From assembly GCA_032207245.1 (NCBI GenBank), contig CM063505.1:179518109-179582108 (forward strand): DNA of 64,000 nucleotides. Reading direction: 5' to 3'. The stretch comes from Pardosa pseudoannulata. Lineage: Eukaryota; Arthropoda; Arachnida; Araneae; Lycosidae. The notes below the pieces were generated by a model. The model had not been told where the DNA came from and did no database searches. It saw only the letters and a program-made list of their open reading frames with translations. Every line of letters starts with the position of its first letter. Position 1 is the first letter of the stretch. Positions 20,251-30,400 of the stretch are shown here, piece after piece. The translations under genes were made by a program, and so were the position numbers.

Positions 20251-23200
20251 TTCGGGGCGCGCAACACCGGCGATTTCGTAAGTGCCTCTTTTAGTGCAGT
20301 GAACGCATTCTCGGACGGCTCATTCCATTTTATTTGACCCCGTCGCTCTTTTCCTTTTAACGCGTCCGTTAGTGGCGCGGCAATGATGGAATAATTTGGA
20401 ATGTAGTGGGCGTAGTAGCCCGTTAGCCCTAAAAACGCGCGTATCTTTGTTTTCGTGTCAGGACGAGGGAAATCCCGGATGCATTGCACCTTTAGTTCTG
20501 CCGGATTCCGGTATCCTCCTCCTACCATATGCCCAAGATACTTCACATGGTTCTGAGCGAACCGGCATTTCGAAGACTTAATTGTCAGCTGCGCCTTCGT
20601 CACTCGCGTCAGAACATCGTCTAAATGGCTCAGATGTTCGTCCCAGGTTTTTGAGAAAATTGCTATATCATCGATATAGGGGACCGCGTACTCTTCACAG
20701 CCATTTAAAACGTCAGCCATCAATTTGCTAAAGAAATAGGGGGCGTTCTTGAGACCAAACGGCATCCGTAGTGGTCGGTACGTCCCAAACGCCGTAACAA
20801 ACGCCGCTATTCGTTGGGCCTTTTCCGTCAGCGGTATTTGCCAGTAACCTTTGGCAAGATCGAGGACCGAAATAAAATCCGATCCTGCGACCAGTTCTAC
20901 ACGCTCTTCGATATTCGGTAACGGATAATATTCCGTCCGAATTACTTCATTCAGCCTACGGTAGTCTATGCAGGGGCGCGGTTCCCGCCCTTCATTTTCC
21001 ACAAGTATCATTGGTGAAGCGTAATCGGAACTGCCCACTTCTATTATTCCCAAACTTAACATCTTTTCGATCTCCGTTTTTAATATCTCATTTTGTCGAT
21101 GAGAGGCCTTATATGGTCGGGATCGAACTACTTTATTCGAGATTAACTCGATATCATGGGTTACCATATCAGTTTTCCCCGGAGTGTTTGAAAATAATTT
21201 CGCATGTTTACATAATAGTTCTTTTAATGCCCGCTGTTGGTCTGTAGTTAACCGAGATCCCAACTCACTCTCGCGCACTACTTCATTGTAGTCAAAATCG
21301 GAAGATCCCCTTTCTATCACGTGAATTTCAAAATCATCTTCGGTCGTTTTCCCCTCCGTTCTCTCCTCACATATCCAATTGATAGATTCTGGTCTCCTTA
21401 CATAGGGTTTTAGCATGTTCACGTGATAATTACTTGTTTTCGCTCGTGGTCCTGGGGGTCGGACTCTATAATTGGTATCGGAGATACGAGCCTCTATTTT
21501 TCCTGGCCCGATCCATTTAGGCGCTAATTTGTTAGGTCTCGTCATGGAAAAGATTAAAACTGAATCACCTACAGCAAAGTTACGAACTACTGCATTCTTA
21601 TCATAGGTCTCTTTCCGTTTTTTCTGCAATTCCCCCATACGTTTCACAGCTAGTTCCCGTGCTCTTTTAAGCCGATTCATGAGTGTTAAGATATGTTCGG
21701 TAACAGGATTCTCTATATCGGTTTCTCCCAACCATTTCTCATATAATAAAACTTCTGGCGTTCGGAGATTTTTCCCGTACAGGAGTTCGGCTGGCGAAAA
21801 CCCGGTACTCTCATGGACAACCGTCCGTAGTGCTAGTAATGTACTAGGAAGGTGTCTCTCCCAACTTTCACCGCTCTCTAAACATAACACTCTAAGCAAT
21901 CTTTTCAAAGTGCGATGGAAACGTTCCACTGGGTTGCTTTGGGGATGACCTACTGAACTGTGAGTCACTTTGATCCCGAACCGTTTGAAAAATTCTGTTG
22001 TGAGGTGGCTTGTAAATGAAGAGCCATTATCACATTGAACTTCGCGTGGAAAACCTAGATGCCCGAAAATCTGTAAAAGCGCATCAGTGACCGCTACAGA
22101 TCCTATATTTGGCACTGGCACCGCTTCCGGGTATTTAGAAGCCAGGCATATCGCGGTGATTATATACCGGTTCCCATTTTCAGATTCGGGTAACGGCCCA
22201 CAAGCATCTATATTAATTTTAGTGAAAGGTTCACTAATTATCGGAGTTAATCGCATAGGCGCCTTCTTTGTATCAATAGCATTCCCTACTAGTTGACAAG
22301 GATGGCACGACTTAACATGCGTTTCCATATCTTGATAACACTTCGGCCAATAAAACAATTTAGCGAGGCGTTGTTTCGATTTAGTTACGCCTGCGTGAGC
22401 TCCCGCCTCTCCGTGACAGAGAGCCAAAATTCTCTCCCGTAACTTTTCCGGTACAACCAAAACGCATTTTTCCTCTCCTAAATGGTTTACCTGAATTTTG
22501 CATAACAATCCATTCTTTCGCACAAATCCCTTCTGCGCAACCCCCTCGGGCACATTGACTAATAGTTCATTCAATTCCCTAGTCTCAGAGCAATTTTCTT
22601 GGCTGACCGCAAATTCCTCTGGGGTTATATTCAAAAGACCCCGTTCTGCGTCGGTCAAGTTGACAATGGGAAGCTCATATTCAGTTTCTTCGCTCGTGTC
22701 TTGTAACAATGCGGGTCCCTCCTCTGCGCTTAGGGGGGTATTAAAACCGTTTCCCTCGGAGCTCCCGTTTGCCTCGAGGGCTTTCGACTGCAACCTAGTA
22801 ATCGCATTAACCTGTTTGGTACTCTCTCGGTTTTTCTCTTCCAATAATGCGGCCGTCACATTTCCCAAAATATATCTTTGTTGATTCGCGAAATCAGATA
22901 TGACGCAAGCCTTCGTATCGATATTGCCAAATTTCGTGCATAATGAAACTCTTGCCACCGGTAAATTAATAGCGTGAGTATCTAAGGGCTGATTGACCCA
23001 TACCGTGTCGCCAGTAAAATCTTGCGGCCTAACATATCGTCTGCAAACGACGTCATAGCTAGCCCCACTGTCTCTTAAAATTTCACACGTTTGATTGTTT
23101 ACTGTGCCCAAACTAACATAGGGTGCTAACGGATCTACTACCTCACTTCCCGTATTTATAGCGTTTAATTCTTCCTTGCGTTTTAATTCCGGGCAATCAG

Positions 23201-24329
23201 GTCTAATGTGCCCAGAGACTCCACACTGGAAACAAATAATATCGGTGTTCCTTTTCTTTTCAAAATCTCTATTATTTCGCCAATCCCGACGTTTAAGTTC
23301 ATTCATTCTCGGCGTTTTTGGCCTTTCATTCTTAATTTCGACCTTTTCCTGGGGAGGGGGTCTGATATTTTCAGCCGCCTTAATTGGTACTGAAAACTTG
23401 CGAAAATCAGGGGTGCGAGAATCCGGAAATTTTTTTCCTTGCGTTTGGGGCTTCCCGGGTTTCTTAAGTAATTCATACTTGTCTCCTAAGTCCGCTACGA
23501 TATCGGGTGAAACAAAACTTTCCCATTCTTTGAGATGGAATTCCTTGAATTCGCTCCCCATTTTCCGTTTAAGCTGGTCTACTAGCATTAAATCCAGTAG
23601 ACCTTCATATGTTGTAACTCCTAAACTGGATACCCAACCTTCTAGATAGGTGCGTATCTCAAAAAGGTAATCCTTCCATAGATTTCCTGATTTCCGTACA
23701 TGTTGTACAAATTTTTGCCTCAGGGCTTCCGCCGATAATTTATAGCGTTCTAAGAGGAGTTTCTTTACAAATTTATAATCCCGCGTTTCTTCTGCCTTTT
23801 CCCTTAAAATAATATTTGACACTGAAAGCGGTAATAATGAAATAAGTTCCCCTGCCATCTCAATTTCAGGTACTTTCAAGTATTCAGCTTGTCTTTCGAA
23901 TAGACAAAGGTACAAATTTATGTCCGTCTCATCCGGATTAAATTGTGGCATCCGGTTCCGCAAAGATGCCCCTGAGGGTCTTGGCACCTCTAACCGTTCA
24001 TTAGCACTCCTACATTCCTGGGTTAATCTTAATTTTTCTAATTCGAACGCTCTCTCCCTCTCCTTCTCTTCTCTCTCTCTCTCTATTTCTATTTGCCTGT
24101 TCTCTCTTTCTCTCTCACTATCGCGATCCGCCCTTTCTAGGCGCTCTTTCTCTAACCGGGCCTCAATAATAGTATCTAGACATCCTTCTACAAAAGCTGG
24201 ATCGTAATCCTCCGATGTCTCAATTAATTTCCTTATTTGATTCATAGTTAAGGTTTCGTCTATTCCACCTATAATTTCCTTGGCTAACTCGACGAGATCT
24301 GCCTTACGCCCTTTACTTAAATAACTCAT
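20145..24329 (-). CDS. Element B Gag-Pol polyprotein (GAG-PR-IN-RT), copia-like order
   Basis: A single 1394-residue frame. Start MSYLSKGRKA; residues 55-105 are a charged Glu/Arg coiled-coil-like stretch. Residues 125-290 are capsid, with a SCAN-like segment at about 198-288 (EALRQKFVQHVRKS, LLDLMLVDQL, then IVADLGDKYE). A CCHC knuckle is at 366-379 and protease DSGAS at 420-424. The integrase follows: zinc-binding His639, His645, Cys675 and Cys678; core Asp708 (NIDACGPL), Asp767 (QCDNGSSF) and Glu802 (NPVERFH); then a GPG-type module at about 941. Only after this comes reverse transcriptase (CIDYRRLNEVI at 1120-1130, YIDD at 1218-1221). Gag and Pol are fused with no stop or frameshift between them. 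The last ~30 residues are out-of-frame read-through after the RNase H frameshift. Confidence 0.93.
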   Translation of the reverse strand: MSYLSKGRKADLVELAKEIIGGIDETLTMNQIRKLIETSEDYDPAFVEGCLDTIIEARLEKERLERADRDSERERENRQIEIEREREEKERERAFELEKLRLTQECRSANERLEVPRPSGASLRNRMPQFNPDETDINLYLCLFERQAEYLKVPEIEMAGELISLLPLSVSNIILREKAEETRDYKFVKKLLLERYKLSAEALRQKFVQHVRKSGNLWKDYLFEIRTYLEGWVSSLGVTTYEGLLDLMLVDQLKRKMGSEFKEFHLKEWESFVSPDIVADLGDKYELLKKPGKPQTQGKKFPDSRTPDFRKFSVPIKAAENIRPPPQEKVEIKNERPKTPRMNELKRRDWRNNRDFEKKRNTDIICFQCGVSGHIRPDCPELKRKEELNAINTGSEVVDPLAPYVSLGTVNNQTCEILRDSGASYDVVCRRYVRPQDFTGDTVWVNQPLDTHAINLPVARVSLCTKFGNIDTKACVISDFANQQRYILGNVTAALLEEKNRESTKQVNAITRLQSKALEANGSSEGNGFNTPLSAEEGPALLQDTSEETEYELPIVNLTDAERGLLNITPEEFAVSQENCSETRELNELLVNVPEGVAQKGFVRKNGLLCKIQVNHLGEEKCVLVVPEKLRERILALCHGEAGAHAGVTKSKQRLAKLFYWPKCYQDMETHVKSCHPCQLVGNAIDTKKAPMRLTPIISEPFTKINIDACGPLPESENGNRYIITAICLASKYPEAVPVPNIGSVAVTDALLQIFGHLGFPREVQCDNGSSFTSHLTTEFFKRFGIKVTHSSVGHPQSNPVERFHRTLKRLLRVLCLESGESWERHLPSTLLALRTVVHESTGFSPAELLYGKNLRTPEVLLYEKWLGETDIENPVTEHILTLMNRLKRARELAVKRMGELQKKRKETYDKNAVVRNFAVGDSVLIFSMTRPNKLAPKWIGPGKIEARISDTNYRVRPPGPRAKTSNYHVNMLKPYVRRPESINWICEERTEGKTTEDDFEIHVIERGSSDFDYNEVVRESELGSRLTTDQQRALKELLCKHAKLFSNTPGKTDMVTHDIELISNKVVRSRPYKASHRQNEILKTEIEKMLSLGIIEVGSSDYASPMILVENEGREPRPCIDYRRLNEVIRTEYYPLPNIEERVELVAGSDFISVLDLAKGYWQIPLTEKAQRIAAFVTAFGTYRPLRMPFGLKNAPYFFSKLMADVLNGCEEYAVPYIDDIAIFSKTWDEHLSHLDDVLTRVTKAQLTIKSSKCRFAQNHVKYLGHMVGGGYRNPAELKVQCIRDFPRPDTKTKIRAFLGLTGYYAHYIPNYSIIAAPLTDALKGKERRGQIKWNEPSENAFTALKEALTKSPVLRAPNFESIYCPNRCVRYGNRSSASSTYRRKGASDTVSQ

Positions 24330-25200
24330 GATGAGATAATATCCTTAATAACTTACTACTCAATTTTCACAATAATAACTTACGACTACTCAACCAATTC
24401 GTGAAATACAATACTAACACAATACAAATACTACTCGATTTTAGAACGTTTAACCCAATTTCCAAAATTTCAAATTAACACAACAATAATCACTTGAAAA
24501 CCAAAACAATAAACAATATGAATTTTCCTAGCACAAATGCACACAATACAAAATAAATACTTGCAATATTCTCTTATAATGTGCTAACAGTTTTCTTAAG
24601 TTCAAATTATGATAATTAAATAACTAATATATTTAATTTAAGCAATGTTCTCAACACACTAATTTTTCTTATCTTATTAACAATTTAAATCAAACACCAT
24701 CGTACACAATTTAAATTTTCAATTTATGCAATTTCAAATTTCCAAATTATAATCGATATAAAAAAAATTCTGATTTATACACAGTTTTAAAAATCTTATT
24801 TATGAACAGTTAAATTCCAATTAATATTCAATTACAATTATAATTTATACACACTTTTAAAATTCAAATTTATGCACAATACTATTACACAAAATTCCTT
24901 AATTCAACTTTACTCTTAATTCAAAACTTTAATATACCTTAGTCAATAATTCTTATCTTTGAAATTATTTTCTATCACTCTACAAAATATTTGCATACCA
25001 ATTTAAGATTTCTTTCAATTGATATACATCTAATTTAAACACAATGCAACACAATTTACTATACTCTGATCTATCTAAATTCCTAGCACAACCTATACTC
25101 AATGTACTGTTGGTTCGATACAAGAGAACAGAATTGGTTACTCACGATTTTTGATGCTTGTTTCATCAGTCTCTAGCGTCGTCTTACGGTTGAACACCAA

Positions 25201-25375
25201 CTCTCACTGTTGACTCTCAATATCACAGGATCACACAAAAAAAAAAGTCTCACAGTTGACTCTCAATATCACAGGATCACACAAAAAGGGTCTCACAGTT
25301 GACTCTCAATATCACAGGATCACAAAAAAAAAGGGTCTCACAGTTGACTCTCAATATCACAGGATCAAAAAAATT
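25201..25375 (-). repeat. 43-46-bp minisatellite in the element B leader
   Basis: Four copies of a unit containing GTTGACTCTCAATATCACAG, starting at 25209, 25255, 25298 and 25343. They differ mainly in the length of an A-run at the unit end. Confidence 0.9.
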
Positions 25376-25485
25376 TCACTAATGCAGGTTCAGATTCGGA
25401 ACGCAAAATTTCTCATCTGATGTCTGGCTGCACAATTTCACCCGCGAAAATTTCTTCACCTAGCCTTCACTGTTTACCGTAACAG

Positions 25486-25496
25486 CGCTGCCACCA
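25486..25496 (-). promoter_or_regulatory. Candidate primer-binding site of element B, tRNA-Leu(UAG)-like
   Basis: On the minus strand TGGTGGCAGCG lies 21 nt inside the 5' LTR. It matches the complement of the 3' end of animal tRNA-Leu(UAG) including CCA for 11 nt, then diverges. A 21-nt spacer is longer than the usual zero to a few bases, so the assignment is tentative. Confidence 0.45.
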
Positions 25497-25517
25497 ATAT
25501 TTAGAATACCACTAGCC

Positions 25518-26487
25518 TGTAACGTACTGGAAAATAGGTAGGCGAGGCCTTCAATGACACAGGCTAGAAATTAAGGTATTCTTGACTAAATATTTTATTT
25601 CACTAGAATAAACTATGTACAGATATGTACAAATTCAATAAACGATAACATTCAGGGATCTCGTACAGAGATAATATGCACATACAAGGATGCGTGGGAT
25701 ACCGGAACAGTATGGCTAGGGCTTAAACACAAAAGCTGGAACTGATTAGTGCTGGGACTAATGTTGACTCGTTCACTCTCTGTCGATTAGCGCGGTTGGC
25801 TTTCACAGCAGGTTCGGAGGTTCCGAGTGCGTATCACGCTGGGATTCGTGACGAAAACACAGGATGCAAGTCGATCCAAAATTAGAGTGCAAAGTCACTC
25901 TAGGCTGACTACTTCTAGGCAAGAAGTTAACTATCAATCAGCAATAACGGGGAGGGAAATCCCAAGTCGAATGTTCGACTATCTAGCAACGGAGACGCTG
26001 GCGGTCTCAAAAAAAAACAAACTCCAGACACGGAGATAAGAGCGGTCCTCGATCGACCAGGCTCTAGCAGGTAGAAGCCTCGAGAGAAGAAACAAAGCAA
26101 AAGCCCCCGTTCTAGTCCGGTCCTGTTCCATTTATACTAAGCACTCCTTCCGCTTCTCGGTTCTTCGAGAAACTTCCCGAGCCAGGGTGACGCAATCTTG
26201 CGGTCACTCCCAAGTCTGCGATCAGCTGTCCTGGTTCCAGATGCTTAACCAACTTAATGCCCTTTTTGTAACCGCTAATGGGCGGCAAGGTGCACTCAAT
26301 TATGTACACAGTAAAGGTCCATTCAACAGGTAACAATGTTCAGCCAGTTCGGAGCCGTCAATGCACCGTTTTTCAATTACGGGTTTTTAGACCACCTGGT
26401 CCTATTATCGGCTACTCGTGAGTCCACGACGAAAGGTCACCTTTTGGGCTCCTTGTTCGTTTTGGGGTCATGTAACGGATCGTTACA
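25518..26487 (-). repeat. 5' LTR of element B
   Basis: 970 bp on the right side of the element, TGTAACG...CGTTACA. It is followed by ATAT and the remainder of the TA array. Confidence 0.93.
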
Positions 26488-26530
26488 ATATATATATATA
26501 ATCCTGTGTATGTGTGTAGGTATATGTGTT
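26488..26530. repeat. Remainder of the interrupted TA-rich microsatellite
   Basis: Short TA run and TGTG-rich tail to the right of element B. It continues the array seen at 6951-7205 and 18286-18670. Confidence 0.8.
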
Positions 26531-28714
26531 TGAGCTATACTTTTCTAAACGGCTAGATCAATAATCATTTTCCATAGTGATTCAGGTCAACCTTAGAAAT
26601 GTGTAAATCATATAGTTCGGAGATCAAGAGCATGATGATATAAAACAGTAGTGTACTATAATCTGAAAACTAATTTGAATTTTGAATATAGCCTTGAACT
26701 TAAATTACCAAGACCGAAGGCTCTGCGGAAGCATCTATTAATAAGTCTAGCTGTATTTGAAATCGATAGAAAAAAAAATCTACAAAACGTCATATGCATG
26801 TCCGTCTAAAATACCCTTTCCGTTCGCTTCCGTGTTTGTGATAACTAATCTCTTGCCCTTCCGTTTCAAAAACCACATTCCGCATCAGTACCATGTGTCA
26901 TGCCACGAAAACTGCCTTAACCTGGACCTTTGGTACGAAATAACTCTATTTTCATCAAAGTATTGTCTTGTTATCTGTGACATGCGATATCTTTGTATGT
27001 TCATTTATAGTTCCCCCGTGAAGCCATTTTGTCAGTTAAATCTGTTTACACCGATTCTAATTTATTTTTCATACTTTATATTTAAAATTCTCTCGGATCT
27101 TTCAGATTTTATTCGAATATCGACGAAATACCATAACACAGTCCCTGCAAACATATCGCCTATATATAATTATTTTATCGTTTGATTTATTTTGAACATA
27201 ATCATATAAATCAACGAAGAATCATAACGACGTCAAATATCAGACTACAAAGGTATGAAAAAACGGTTATTTTTAAACAGGAAATAGATATAATAAGAAA
27301 TCATAGCAATGGTCGTAAAGCTACGGGCTGGCAGACTTTTGAAAGAAAAGTACTAAATTGTCAATGAAAAAAGAATTCCGATGTTATCAAAGAACCATTG
27401 ACATGTATTAATTGCATTAAAAAATATATGGAGACAGGAGTCTGGAGAGCCACATTAACTTAAGTAAAGAGCAGCATGTGACTCGCGAGTAGTGGTTTGC
27501 AACACCTGCAGTATTACTTGTTCTATTCTCAAAAATTGATTAACCTTTGGAAGAGCTTTCTGTAGAGTTTATTCACATACTGACGTACACACACATATAT
27601 ACATTTAGAAGTCTTAAACCAGAAGGTTAGGTCAGTTTTGATTCTAAAAAAAAATAGCTTTTATTCTTAAAAAAAATTTTTTTAATTGTATTTGACATCG
27701 TCGGCGACAACCTCAGCTCCATTTTGTTTTCAACTCAATTTCTTTTTATGTTGCCAATCGTGGAAAACTAAAAACAGCCGAATGAATCTTCAGCTCGCTA
27801 CAATACTGTCGAAAAATGTATCCTATAAGCATCTAGATCGTTGCAAAGAATCTTTTATTTTCCAATGCTGCTGGCAATAAAAACAGATACCTTTATGCCA
27901 AACTAGGCTGTGAAGCTGTTACTTATTAAGCATCACCCGAGTAGCACGTGTAGCTTAAGTTATGCTACGGATGCGAGTGATATTGCCTTCATTGGGCACT
28001 CGTAATTTAGAAGCAGAAACGAAGCAGAATACTCGAGGCTTGGCCTACCACTTCCAGAGGTATCGTTTGAGTTATAGCAACCTACAGAGGAGTGTAATTA
28101 GTGCATATTCAAAATTTATGTGGGAATTTTCTGCCTTGGAATAACATGAAAGACATGCTTCGTCTAAGTACAAGTTTGCTTGCATCTTAGTCGACTACAA
28201 AAATGGGAATATAAGATGTTTTAAATCAGAACGGCTTTCCATTTCAAAGATTCCTTGGTAAGTCAAAATATGCTTCATTTTCAATAATAAAGCAATAGAA
28301 AAAATTTGATAACTACATATTAGCTTTTTTATAATAATTCATAGTGAAATAGAATCTGCGATTCTAAATATACACTGAAGGTGAAATAATACAGTTTGTG
28401 TATATAAAGAACATACCTGCCTAATATACAGTCTCCCATAGGAAGACTTTACAAATAATGTACATTTATAACAACATTTTAATAAATCACTTCCTCAAAG
28501 GTAATAGTATCTTATTTCAGAGAAACGTTGTATAGATGATTACAACATCCTGTCCTTGATACATAAAAATACAAAATTGTAGCAAATTAATTGAATTTTA
28601 ATACGTTGTTATTAAACAGAAACTCTTTTACACCTAAGCAACAATAAGAAAGTTTCAAAACTTGTACGAATAAAACACAAAAACCAGTAAATCCCCTGAA
28701 TCGAAATGTAAGAA
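26531..28714. other. Non-coding DNA
   Basis: No gene recognised. Open frames at 26757-27185 and 27962-28144 have no family resemblance or codon pattern. Patches at 27690-28130 are somewhat less AT-rich and might be old repeat sequence. Confidence 0.5.
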
Positions 28715-29065
28715 GCTATTGAACAGTGGGATGAAGACATGATGAGGATCTCCATCTATATTTTTCGCATTTAGTATACCATCCCGCACTGTCTAGGCGG
28801 GGAGTTGGGAACTTTGAAGCTCGACAAATTGAGCTCAACGTACGACTTGACCTGTGAAGCGTTAAGGCTTCAAAAGCAGAGCAAAGGAGGTAAGGTCCTC
28901 GCAATTGAACGTCGGGCATCCACAGGAGCACTACCATCTCTCACATCCACCGAAGACGCAAGAAGCAACAGGTAAGCGACCCTTTTCTCCCCTACTCTGG
29001 GAAATCCCTTATTACATGCCCGTCCTACCTATAAGACTTCGCGGGCCGCATTAGATATGCATTTT
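28715..29065. other. G/C-richer island of unknown origin
   Basis: A sharply delimited patch of near-balanced base composition in AT-rich surroundings. A 73-residue minus-strand frame (28716-28937) crosses it but has no recognisable domain. It may be a retroelement or leader fragment. No terminal repeats seen. Confidence 0.4.
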
Positions 29066-29984
29066 ATACCGGGCGGACGCTTTGTTTAAATATTTTATTG
29101 CTTATAATCAGATAATAACTTTGCAACAATTCATACTTAAAAAGTCAATTATTAAAAAGGTCTTTGCGACCTCATTTTTTAACAGATTCTTGCAAAATGT
29201 TTACCAGACATATAAAATATACATTAAAATATGTATGGGTATCCGTTTTAAATTTGTAAATATTTTAAATTATTTAAATTCTGCATAGATAAGTACATAC
29301 ATTCATACACATACAAATATTTACAAACGAGGGGCCTTTATTAACATTTTACTATACAATCCGCTGCCCTTTTTATTATGGGAACACCATACAGGTAAGG
29401 CAACATCGCTATAGACATCTAGACACAAATACAACCAAGCAAAAATAATATTATGATTCATCCCATTAGAATAAATAAACTGTGCTTGAACTTGAATCGC
29501 TTTGAACATTTTAAAAATCTAAATGATGTGCTAGATAAAAATAGGTATCCTGTTAGTCTCACCAAACTCGTAATTCGTAGCTTTAGATTTAACGAATAAT
29601 TAATTAATAATTCAGGAAGGTCATAATTTTTACAAGTTTAGTATAACTAATATTATATTGTAATTAATAATAATATTATTATACTTGTAGATTAAATAAT
29701 GTAATTAATGCAACTTATTTTAAGCTTGACTTTTAAAATGGTGATTTAATGTCATGATATAATACTTATTTGTTGGTCGTTGGCTTATTGATGTTGTTCC
29801 TCGTATTTTAATTTTCAAGTTTTATTTTTCCTATTTAGTGAGAGTACTAGTGATTAATTACCTCACTAACTGTTATCTCGTTTAGCACACACACATATAC
29901 CAAAACTATTATGCCTAGAATATATATCTAAAATTATCCTTTTTTAAACCGTTCTTACTTTTTATTACAAAATTTTCGTAATAT
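29066..29984. other. AT-rich non-coding DNA
   Basis: Nothing recognised on either strand. Confidence 0.6.
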
Positions 29985-30400
29985 GTCAGATATAAAGGAG
30001 TGTTTGTAGACTTAAATTCTTTTTATCCGTCTCTCAAAATTAACGGTGGCAATAAATACTAATTTTTTGACTCGTTTTAAAGTTGGCCCAGAAAAATTGT
30101 TTCGCTTCTCCAATAACTAAATTTATGCCTGTGTGGTTTTCGAGCCAACTTAATTAAGGTTCACTCTCGATTCCCAAAAATAGCTGAATAATCTTAAGTC
30201 TCTTGGGAACAAAATCACGTGATCTCATGCTCTTAGGTTCGACATTTGTAAAAGAAGTGTGTATTCTTCAGCATTCGATGCAGAGTTCTTATCTTGTGAA
30301 GACGATCAATTAACCAGTTTATTTTTATCCTCAATAAATTTAAAGGTTCTCAGTTCTAGATTTATGTTTTTGATGACTCACGACTGCATCTAGATTAGGA
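29985..30400 (+). repeat. Possible LTR relic, partner of 3660-4090
   Basis: Shares an AAAGGAGTGT..GACTTAAA block and later blocks with 3660-4090, and has CTCAATAAA near 30331 as a poly(A)-like signal. Heavily diverged. Confidence 0.3.

Larger units (their letters stand above)
24330..25517 (-). other. Untranslated leader of element B
   Basis: Very AT-rich leader between the 5' LTR and the Gag start, with no ORF of note. It holds the primer-binding site and a four-copy minisatellite, annotated separately. Its length of about 1.2 kb is unusually long for a gypsy-type element. Confidence 0.75.
18671..26487 (-). mobile_element. Element B: Gmr1-type LTR retrotransposon (gypsy proteins, integrase before RT)
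   Basis: The LTRs are 18671-19645 and 25518-26487, each opening TGTAACG and closing CGTTACA. Both flanks read ATAT, compatible with a 4-bp target duplication inside the TA array. The coding strand is the minus strand, so the right LTR is the 5' LTR. One long Gag-Pol frame has domains in the order capsid, zinc knuckle, protease, integrase, reverse transcriptase and RNase H. Sequence motifs are gypsy-like, but the order is that of Ty1/copia, which is the defining trait of the Gmr1 group. LTRs differ by a few dozen positions by eye, and RNase H is frameshifted, so this copy is not brand new. Confidence 0.93.

Noticed and set aside
26757..27185. 142-residue plus-strand frame
   Set aside because: Phe/Ile/Tyr-rich translation of AT-rich DNA with no family resemblance or splice context.
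28716..28937. 73-residue minus-strand frame in the G/C-rich island
   Set aside because: No recognisable domain; explained by base composition.
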